Below, piece after piece: positions 21,416 through 29,947 of a stretch of 64,000 bases of DNA. Both the position numbers and the translations under genes were made by a program. The notes under the pieces were generated by a model that was not told the DNA's origin, searched no databases, and saw nothing but the letters and a program-made list of their open reading frames with translations. Location of the stretch: NCBI RefSeq assembly GCF_026151205.1, contig NC_087082.1, positions 7,323,908-7,387,907 on the forward strand. Direction: 5' to 3'. Source of the stretch: Bolinopsis microptera. Taxonomy: Eukaryota > Ctenophora > Tentaculata > Lobata > Bolinopsidae. How positions within the stretch are numbered: position 1 is the stretch's first letter; the number at the start of each line of letters is the position of its first letter.

Positions 21416-22565
21416 GTAACTTATCCTTTATTGAAGGTTAAAATTTAAATAAAATGTTTATCTTATAGCAGGTCAATTTCACGCTTAAAATTAAATTATT
21501 TTAAGCTATTAGTTTTCAAGGATTTTTGGGCAACTTTTAAGATAATAATCTTTTTTTGCGTTTCATTGTGTCTGCCAACAAAATTGTAGTGTAGGTCGGA
21601 AAAGGAGGCTCTATCCTAGGACACCAACATTTTTTGGGTTGGCACCCGGGAGAAAGCTACCTTATTCTTTGTATTTTGTCTCAAGCACTAGAGCATCTTT
21701 TTTCTTCTCTTTTGTTCACTGTCTCTACTTTTATCTTTTTATGTTGCCCAGATTGTTTAGTATGACTGTATTGGATTTTCAGATATAATCTTTATCATCA
21801 GTTACTGTTCTGCAGTAAACTTTTTCAATCATTTTCTATTGTATATATTGGAAACTTCAGATTGTTTGTATATTTGGAGTCTATAGAATTTCTATGGATT
21901 TTTTAAAGAAATTTTTATAAAAATTTTTTAAAGAGTTTTTATAAAATTTTTGTATCAGGGAATTTCATCTAGTCCTCTGTTAGAAAACCTGCTAACCCTT
22001 CTTGGATATCTGCTTGTTAGGTGCATCTGCTTTATTTAGTCACGTTATATTTTACAGTTTTTATCGCCTGTTTTCTGAACAGTTTCTTGTTCCACCTCCG
22101 TCTAAGGCAAAGATGCACACTCTCGTTAATTTAAGTGTCATTTACAGCTGTGCATAAGGGTTAAATTTAAATTATTTAACCTTTTGGTGCTGTATAAAAA
22201 TAACATTAATTTATTATTATTATTATAGTGCGATGATATTTTGTAGACATGATGTGATGTCATAATTTTGGACAACCTGACTATTTTTGGACACCCTGTA
22301 AATTGGTAACTCACACATAATTCGTGTATCAGCTGGGTCTTAGCATACCTCTTGGTTTGAGTATATAGTTCCATTAAGTGCTCAAATTTATTTGGATATT
22401 ATATTAATTTTTTAATGATTTTTTACACACATGCAAACATATAAGTACAAGTAGACACATAAGTTACCTACCTACATGACGTGCTTGATTGACAAGTAAA
22501 TGTTGCCGCTACTGCACCACGGGAGCGCTTTGGTACAGTATTTAAGATATGAGTTAATCTTGATA
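21416..22565. other. LINE tail then unassigned AT-rich DNA
   Basis: The first few hundred bases may be LINE 3' UTR. The rest is AT-rich without coding signals. Short frames at 22138-22374 look random. Confidence 0.4.
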
Positions 22566-23381
22566 CAGTAAACCCTGGTATAGCAATGAAACAAATTTTC
22601 AATGAAACAAAACCCTGGTATACCGCGCCTGATTTACCCCAAAACCTGATTTACCCCAAAACCTGATTTACCCCAAACCCTGATTTACCCCAAACCCTGA
22701 TTTACCCCAAACCCTGATTTACCCCAAACCCTGATTTACCCCAAAACCTGATTTACCACAAACCCTGATTTACCTCAAACCCTGATTTACCCCAAACCCT
22801 GATTTACCCCAAAACCTGATTTACCCCAAAACCTGAATTACCCCAAACCCTGATTTACCCCAAAACCTGATTTACCCCAAACCCTGATTTACCCCAAAAC
22901 CTGATTTACCCCAAACCCAGATTTACCCCAAACCCTGATTTACCCCAAACCCTGATTTACCCCAAACCCTGATTTACCCCAAACCCTGATTTACCCCAAA
23001 CCCTGATTTACCCCCAAAACCTGATTTACCCCAAACCCTGATTTACCCCAAAACCTGATTTACCCCAAACCCAGATTTACCCCAAACCCTGATTTACCCC
23101 AAACCCTGATTTACCCCAAACCCTGATTTACCCCAAACCCTGATTTACCCCAAACCCTGATTTACCCCAAACCCTGATTTACCCCAAAACCTGATTTACC
23201 CCCAAAACCCGATTTACCCCAAACCCTGATTTACCCCAAACCCTGATTTACTCCAAAACCTGATTTACCCCCAAAACCTGATTTACCCCAAATAGGGTCA
23301 AAAAATCCTGATTTACCGCCTACCCCAATTTATTGCAGATGTTTCCTTTCCCCAAATTCTGCTGTAAATTGGGTTTTACTG
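22566..23381. mobile_element. pogo/Tc1-type MITE with TA duplication
   Basis: The ends CAGTAAACCCTGG and GGGTTTTACTG are inverted, with TA immediately outside on both sides (22564-22565 and 23382-23383). CAGT ends with a TA target are typical of pogo/Tigger-like elements. The interior is almost entirely a 17-bp tandem array. There is no transposase. Confidence 0.8.
22626..23290. repeat. 17-bp minisatellite CCCTGATTTACCCCAAA, about 39 copies
   Basis: The unit CCCTGATTTACCCCAAA recurs with A/C variants and occasional one-base indels. The unit itself resembles the TIR interior of this MITE family (AAAACCCCGATTTACTGC at 25124-25141), so the array appears to be amplified terminal sequence. Confidence 0.93.
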
Positions 23382-23748
23382 TACTTGGTGTGTGCAAAAT
23401 AATATTCAGGCCTGCGTATCCCATTAGACATATTTTGTACCTTTCCTTGAATTAAGTAGCCTTAAACATACACAGGCATACATAATTGTTTTGAAAAATG
23501 TACTTATTTTATTGACTTTCTGTAAATCTACTCTGTAGAGTAGAATTTTTCAAAACCGATAAAAATTGCCTCCTCGATATTGCATAAAAAAATGTACTGT
23601 ACAAATTTGTAGAAAGTTTTTGCTCAATAGATCAGAAAAATTAGCCCCATTCATAATTTTAGGTAGGGGCAGTTCTTGGGAAATTTTTTGGTAAAAATTT
23701 TGGTGAACTTGCTTATGTTAAACAATTGCTGACCCACCCTTATTCAGT

Positions 23749-23871
23749 ATGAAAATGCCGGGGCCTCTTGATGAAACTGTAAGCTGTTACTTTACACTTG
23801 CTCGACCTCTAGCAAAACTGAAACGACTGCTTACGACAATACAACAAACTGCAAACAATATCAGTCCTCAG
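23749..23871 (+). CDS. MTG-like exon 1 (start of NHR1/TAFH)
   Basis: It encodes [20 protein letters not shown] then NISPQ, aligning with the start of the NHR1 domain (human form: LSKLKRFLTTLQQFGN). The donor CAG|GTAAGT is ideal and phase 0. Candidate starts are ATG 23749 or ATG 23755. A possible acceptor (TTATTCAG) ends at 23747. Confidence 0.85.
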
Positions 23872-26800
23872 GTAAGTGCAACAAACTAATCGTTTATTTT
23901 GTACACATTTTGTACCCACAGTATACCCTAAAATTGATTTACTGAGGCAATTTTCTACTTCGATTTTCATCGACAAATGTTTATTTTTAGGTGAGTGAAA
24001 GTGTGCAGACTCTGATTGTCAACTTAGTAAACAATGTAGTCACACCCGAAGATTTCCAAAACGAAGTTCAGAATCAGATACAGTTTTCTCTTAAACAGGT
24101 TGAAAATCTAGTTACCATAGTTACACTACTAGTTACCATGGTTACACTACTAGTTACCATAGTTACACTACTAGTTACCATAGTAACACTACTAGTTACC
24201 ATAGTTACTCTACTAGTTACCATGGTTACACTACTAGTTACCATAGTTACACTACTTATACTAGTTACCATAGTAACACTACTAGTTACCATAGTTACTC
24301 TACTAGTTACCATAGTTACACTACTAGTTACCATGGTTACACTACTAGTTACCATAGTTACACTACTAGTTACCATAGTTACACTACTAGTTACCATAGT
24401 TACACTACTAGCTACCATAGTTACACTACTAGTTACCATGGTTACACTACTAGTTACCATGGTTACACTACTAGTTACCATAGTTACACTACTAGTTACC
24501 ATAGTTACACTACTAGTTACCATAGTTACACTATTATTTTCCATAGTTACACTACTAGTTACCATGGTTATACTACTAGTTACCATGGTTACACTACTAG
24601 TTATCATAGTTACTCTACTAGTTACCATAGTTACACTACTAGTTACCATGATTACACTACTAGTTACCATGGTTATACTACTAGTTACCATGGTTACACT
24701 ACTAGTTACCATGGTTACACTACTAGTTACCATAGTTACACTACTAGTTACCATAGTTACACTACTAGTTACCATAGTTACACTACTAGTTACCATGGTT
24801 ACACTACTAGTTACCATGGTTACACTACTAGTTACCATGGTTACACTACTAGTTACCATAGTTACACTACTAGTTACCATAGTTACACTACTAGTTACCA
24901 TAGTTACACTACTAGTTACCATAGTTACACTATTAGTTACCATAGTTACACTACTAGTTACCATGGTTATACTACTAGTTACCATGGTTACACTACTAGT
25001 TACCATAGTTACACTACTAGTTACCATAGTTACACTACAGGTTGCTAATATCATTGTTGAAATATTCATATATATATATTATTTGTTGTTTTTGTAAAGT
25101 GTATCTACTTAAACTAAGTTCAGTAAAACCCCGATTTACTGCGGAGTTTGGAGAAAGAAAACAATTGCGGTAAATCAGGGTTTGCGATAAATCGGGGTTT
25201 TATTGTATTGGATTACTTATTCAGCAATTCAAAATTATTTTTACTTTTATATTTTTATACATATTTTAATCAAATGATTTAATGACTTTCAGTTTGTGGT
25301 GCCATTCCTCACATCAACTTTACCTTTACTGCAAGAGGAGATACATGGCTGCAGAAAACATGAAATGGTAATGATCATTGGGGTTATAATTTATACATAA
25401 TATAGTGTAGATTATATATTTGATTATTGGGTTATGAACAGAAACGTCATTGGATAGATAAAATATAGGATATATCCTGGTTTCCTAGAATAGAAATTCT
25501 TTTAAAGGTAGCTACCCTTTCTAAATCACATAAATGGACTAGCAGTTTTTCCAAAGCTTATATAACCAAATGTATACGATGATACCACAACTGTAGGGAT
25601 TAGATAACGAGATAGGTGAGAAAGTAGAATGCTCCAGAAAAAGGAGTGCTCCAGTATCACCCATATCAAGCAGGGTACTCAAGCAGCCCTGCTTACCTCC
25701 TAGCAGCAATAGTAAGTGCAATCTCTTGTTAGGTAAATATAATTCTCTTTAGAAGAATTTACTTGAAGAAATTTTGAATATTGAATTTAATCCAAATTCA
25801 TAAAATGCATGGAAATCAAATCAAATTGAAGCTTTTGGTTTCAATCTCTGCAATGTATAATAAAATGAACATATTACCTATATGAATCATGACAGCACGG
25901 CTCATAAACTCATGGCAGATATTTGAAGGTCGTACAAGTCTTGAGAGCAATAGCTGAACTTATCTCAAACGATTTTTCAGAAATAACAATCAAGCGAGCT
26001 CTGCTCATCAGTTCCTGTTTAAAGATCTTGAGCCACGAGTTAGAGAAAGATCTAACAAAATTGAAAGAAGATAATGTTACAGAGGAAACTGCGGATTTAG
26101 ATTTAACTAACGAATTGAACATACTGACATCTCTACTCTCTTGTCTCAGCGGTAGTGAAATAATAATGAAATAATAGTGAAATAATATTGAAATAATAGT
26201 GAAATAATAGTGAAATAATGATTTAAAAAATTATTTTAAAAGAATTTCAACTTTTAAATAAGTTCCACCTCTGTGACTGAACAAATCTAAGTCGCTCGAT
26301 CATAGATGATAGCCATGGTTTGCTGTGCTAGTGTCGAATTGTCATCCTAACTCCATCCAGTGTCATCTGACATCATCTGAGATCACGAGGACTGCCAAAC
26401 TTGTTTTGCTAAATAATAACAGTAAAGTTCCGAATAAGACTATATCTGCAGATTCAGAACACACACAAACGATCATATCAGAAGTGAAGACCCTTTTGAA
26501 GACGGTGTGTGAAGAGAGTGTGGAGCGCGCTCGCGCGGACTTAACTGCACAGTCCGACGACAAGGACCAATCCTGTTGGAACTGTGGCCGAAAGGTAGAT
26601 CTTATATTCCTCCATTAGGTTAATTAATGGAAGAGTTATTTTGTATCTTAATATTATAACTAAGGGGAAGAGAGAGGGAAGTGAACTACTTATAGTACTC
26701 CCCTAATTAGGGTTGACAAGATGATGACCTTGTTTTATCTCTCAGTACCCCCTAATTAGGGTTGACAAGATGATGACCTTGTTTTATCTCTCAGTGCCCC

Positions 26801-27701
26801 CCCCCCCCCCCCTAATTAAGGTTGACAAGATGATGACCTTGTTTTATCTCTCAGTACCCCCTAATTAGGGTTGACAAGATGATGACCTTGTTTTATCTCT
26901 CAGTACCCCCTAATTAGGGTTGACAAGATGATGACCTTATTTTATCTCTCAGTACCCCCTAATTAGGGTTGACAAGATGATGACCTTGTTTTATCTCTCA
27001 GTACCCCTAATTAGGGTTGACAAAATTATGACCTTGTTTTATCTCTCAGTACCCCCTAATTAGGGTTGACAAGATGATGACCTTGTTTTATCTCTCAGTA
27101 CCCCTAATTAGGGTTGACAAAACTATGACCTTGTTTTATCTCTCGGTACCCCCTAATTAGGGTTGACAAGATGATGACCTCAAGTTTTATCTCTCAGTAC
27201 CCCCTAATTAGGGTTGACAAGATGATGACCTTGTTTTATCTCTTAGTACCCCCCTAATTAGGGTTGACAAAATGATGACCTTGTTTTATCTCTCAGTACC
27301 CCCTAATTAGGGTTGACAAGATGATGACCTTGTTTTATCTCTCAGTACCCCCTAATTAGGGTTGACAAGATGATGACCTTGTTTTATCTCTCAGTACCCC
27401 CTAATTAGGGTTGACAAGATGACGACCTTGTTTTATCTCTCAGTACCCCCCTAATTAGGGTTGACAAGATGATGACCTTGTTTTATCTCTCAGTACCCCC
27501 CTAATTAGTTAGAGTTGACAAGATGATGACCTTGTTTTATCTCTCAATGTTAATTGTTTTATCTCTCAGGCGTCAGAGTCATGTAGTGGGTGTAAAGATG
27601 CTAAATACTGTGGGACGTTCTGCCAACTAAAACATTGGGAAGCTCACCATAAAACTTGTAAAACTGAAACTTTAAACAGTAATGATGAGGACTTATCTTA
27701 A
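23749..27701 (+). CDS. MTG/ETO/nervy-family transcriptional corepressor (spliced)
   Basis: Six exons (23749-23871, 23991-24098, 25293-25367, 25929-26151, 26332-26594, 27570-27701) join in compatible phases into about 307 codons. Residues ~17-100 match the NHR1/TAFH domain ([20 protein letters not shown] and [17 protein letters not shown]). Residues ~200-255 resemble NHR3. The end is a MYND zinc finger with all Cys/His ligands. MTG proteins bridge DNA-bound factors to co-repressors and histone deacetylases in the nucleus (family knowledge). The NHR2 tetramerisation helix is not clearly recognisable, though exon 4 is helical. The protein stops 18 residues after the last MYND cysteine-rich loop, so it lacks the long tail of vertebrate members. 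ATG at 23749 follows an in-frame TAA and a CAG, so it is either the start or the 5' part of an internal exon; upstream exons cannot be excluded. Confidence 0.85.
23991..24098 (+). CDS. MTG-like exon 2 (NHR1 middle)
   Basis: 36 codons: [20 protein letters not shown] then [16 protein letters not shown], matching [22 protein letters not shown]-type NHR1 sequence. Acceptor TTTTTAG, weak donor CAG|GTTGAA. The 21-bp minisatellite begins about 11 bp after the donor and stays open in the exon's frame. Confidence 0.85.
24110..25040. repeat. 21-bp minisatellite ACTAGTTACCATAGTTACACT, about 44 copies, in intron 2
   Basis: Units differ by single bases (CATAG/CATGG). One irregular junction near 24250 keeps length a multiple of three. 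Because 21 is divisible by three, exon 2's frame continues through all copies as (LVTIVTL)n to a stop at 25095-25097, and the opposite strand is open as well. NHR1 homology resumes only at 25293, so the array is intronic; the repeat peptide is probably not part of the main protein. Confidence 0.93.
25121..25205. mobile_element. 85-bp pogo-type MITE relic
   Basis: The ends CAGTAAAACCCC and GGGGTTTTATTG mirror each other, and GCGGTAAATCAGGG/GATTTACTGC are mirrored inside. The ends match those of the 22566-23381 MITE. Confidence 0.7.
25293..25367 (+). CDS. MTG-like exon 3 (end of NHR1)
   Basis: 25 codons reading [20 protein letters not shown] then RKHEM, matching FVIPFLKANLPLLQREL in vertebrate NHR1. 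Acceptor TTTCAG, donor ATG|GTAATG, both phase 0. Confidence 0.88.
25929..26151 (+). CDS. MTG-like exon 4 (helical middle, candidate NHR2 equivalent)
   Basis: It encodes a leucine-rich helical segment ([20 protein letters not shown]) with no certain domain match. Chosen edges: acceptor TTGAAG before GTC at 25929 (weak pyrimidine tract) and donor AGCG|GTAGTG. They give phase 0 in and phase 1 out, which fits exons 3 and 5. This is the least certain exon of the gene. Confidence 0.6.
26332..26594 (+). CDS. MTG-like exon 5 (NHR3-like and first MYND cysteines)
   Basis: After the acceptor GTGCTAG the product runs to [20 protein letters not shown] then ARADL, like the NHR3 helix, and ends QSCWNCGRK, the first C-x2-C of the MYND finger, identical to vertebrate ETO in CWNCGRK. 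Donor AAG|GTAGAT, phase 0. Confidence 0.85.
26697..27545. repeat. 49-bp minisatellite of 3'-splice-site-like units, 17 copies, in intron 5
   Basis: Each unit reads CCCCCTAATTAGGGTTGACA, AGATGATGACCTTG, TTTTATCTCTCAG. It thus holds CTAAT and TTGAC (branch-point-like), a pyrimidine stretch and a terminal CAG. The true acceptor of the MYND exon (GTTTTATCTCTCAG at 27556-27569) is identical to the unit's end, so the array grew from the acceptor region. One copy carries a C16 run (26797-26812). CCCTAATTAGGG is a perfect palindrome in every unit. Confidence 0.95.
27570..27701 (+). CDS. MTG-like exon 6 (MYND zinc finger, C-terminus)
   Basis: It encodes [20 protein letters not shown] then [10 protein letters not shown] and a short acidic tail ending in TAA. 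With CWNCGRK from exon 5 this completes the C-x2-C, C-x2-C, C-x3-C, H-x3-C MYND pattern, which binds proline-rich co-repressor peptides in the family. No long C-terminal tail follows. Confidence 0.92.
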   Translation, partial: ASESCSGCKDAKYCGTFCQLKHWEAHHKTCKTETLNSNDEDLS

Positions 27702-29289
27702 TTAATATTAAGGACGTGTTTTGGATCATGACATTTTGTTCAGCCATACTAGACACAGCCATTAAACAGTAAACACTGAATTATACATTGGAACTTATGT
27801 CGTTAAAAAGTACCAAATTTGTGATTTTGAATATTATATTAAATTATATTAAACATATTTGAATAATGTGATATGTAGACCTGACACTTTTAAATTAGTT
27901 CTAAAACAAAAATTAGCGGTTTCAACGTTTTACGATTACACATTTTATCATGGGAAAATTTGTGTTTTCAAGATAATTGCATGCATAAAATCAAGACCAC
28001 AATTTTATGGTTAATGTAGCAAAGAAATAAGAGCATTCAGAAAAACAAAGTTATCAATATTATGCAAATTTTAAACATTGATATTGGCAATCTTTACAAA
28101 GAAAAGTAATTTGGGAAATATTTTGCATAGCAGTCATACTGCAGATGAACTGATGCATGGTTGACGGGGCAAAGGGGAATTGTAATATTCTGTTCAAATT
28201 TCCCGATATCAATTAATGTAGGTGAATAATCTGGATTTTCAGATCACTAGTGGACTCACTTACGTCTGATAGCTAAATTTTACGGTCTTTTAGCACCTTC
28301 GAATATTGTACATTATAAGCAAACTTCTATTTGCTTTCTGTAATTATCATTTACATTTTAGATAATTTTCTAGCAGTAGGAAGTAAAAAACCCGCGATGG
28401 GGTGGCTTGTGCCTCAATAGGATATCAAATAAATTTATATTGTGGTTCAAATCATTCATTCCATCAATATAAGTAAATAATCTTATAAATAATCTTGTAG
28501 TAATTTATGCTTTTAGCACACATTATAACTACATCACAATATAAATACGTCCATTTTAATATTAACTTGCTTTAATGTTTTTTAGCCAGCTATTCGTATT
28601 TGTAACTAAATAGACCAATCATTAATTCCTTATATTATGTTGATTATTTCGACTAGCAGGAACCCGTATAATATAACCCTAAACGGTGTCAAGACTCAAG
28701 AGACTAAAATAATTATTACCTATTTAATTGGGGTCCAAATTTTGGGCTCTAAAATCATTATTCCTTGGCCAATTTTTTATTTTTTCATGCTGATTCGGAG
28801 GCCATTAAAACATTTGAGCCAGTCAAAAAAGTTTCGGTTGTATATCTTTAACGGTTTTTGTGGAAAGTCGCGTTAAAGTTGATGCCGTGGTGTCAGTAAA
28901 ATGGCACAGATATATATCGTCTCGCTTTATACAGTATATAGTAAGATATTAGAAGTGAACATTTAAAAAGTGGTGACATTATCATGTCTTTCCCTTCTGA
29001 CCCAAATATATTTCCTTGATATACCTAATATTGTATTTAAAGACTAACATATCATCGTATTTATCTGTAGATCTATGTTAAATGTCACGGTACTTGTGTC
29101 ACTGCATTTTGCATGTTTATTTTGCTATCACGAAATCAATATTATAGATTGCTTTATTCTTGCCTACACATAACAATAATCTAAAAATGATCTTCTAGAC
29201 CGCTATATGCTATCAAGCAGTTACTTCTGACTTTTTTAATCAGCAGATTGCATGTAACAACATACAGTACTCCGTGGTCACTTATTTAC
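27702..29289. other. Intergenic region between the MTG-like and tRNase Z genes
   Basis: AT-rich, no coding signals. AATAAA near 28430 is a possible polyadenylation signal for the MTG-like gene but is distant from its stop. Confidence 0.45.
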
Positions 29290-29319
29290 CACGTGCTGTA
29301 ACACGTGCTGAACCACGTG
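29290..29319. promoter_or_regulatory. Three CACGTG E-boxes at exact 12-bp spacing
   Basis: CACGTG begins at 29290, 29302 and 29314, each followed by CTG. E-box palindromes bind bHLH(-Zip) factors such as Myc/USF types (general knowledge). The site lies about 540 bp upstream of the tRNase Z start. Confidence 0.55.
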
Positions 29320-29794
29320 CTGTACAACATGTGTTGTATTATACGTATACGTGATATTACAGCTCAATCAGCATTATCTCCCTGGAGTCTCTCTGTTAAT
29401 CCAAGACAACGTGAACTACATTGAGAACGTAGCATTAGGATGCCACTAAGAGAAAGAGCTACCAGGATAGTGCGAAGTGTAAGAGATACCTGATGTTAGC
29501 TGTTAAGTTCACCCTTCATATTAAAGTAATTGAGATTGTTTGGACGAAGGTTTTGGGGATGGGAGAAGGTTGAAGTGGTTTGGAAGTTAGGGAGGGGGAT
29601 ACTTGTTGCGCAATGATCTTTTTACTATTTCCAAAGTTGAAAATTACGACGGCGATTCTCCGATAAACCGGCGAGGAATCCTTAAAAACGGATATCTATA
29701 ACACAGTCACTTCTTACTCCAACATACTCGAACAGGATGTCAGATAACTAGTTAAACCTGCCGTGTGTCTTACTACGTGGTGTAACCAGGGTAA

Positions 29795-29824
29795 CACGTG
29801 GTATAGCACGTGTTACAGCACGTG
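29795..29824. promoter_or_regulatory. Three CACGTG E-boxes at 12-bp spacing just upstream of tRNase Z
   Basis: CACGTG begins at 29795, 29807 and 29819, the last 33 bp before the ATG at 29857. This is likely 5' leader or promoter DNA. Spacing repeats that of the upstream cluster. Confidence 0.55.
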
Positions 29825-29856
29825 GTGTGAGAGCAGGCAGGGTTAACAGTGTCAGG

Positions 29857-29947
29857 ATGGTGGCTACTATAGATCTGGTGTTCCTTGGAACTGGTTCCTG
29901 TTACCCTTCTCCGAGTAGAGGCGCTTCTTCTACTATTCTCAGGCTAG
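29857..29947 (+). CDS. ELAC1: tRNase Z exon 1
   Basis: ATG begins [20 protein letters not shown], the N-terminal strand and loop of the family. Donor CTAG|GTTAGA, phase 1. Confidence 0.92.

Noticed and set aside
24074-25069. 331-aa minus-strand frame (SVTMVTS)n
   Set aside because: Mirror image of the 21-bp repeat read on the other strand; no start, domain or splice context.
26697-27545. CRISPR-like look of the 49-bp array
   Set aside because: Units are directly contiguous with no unique spacers, and the sequence is an animal intron.
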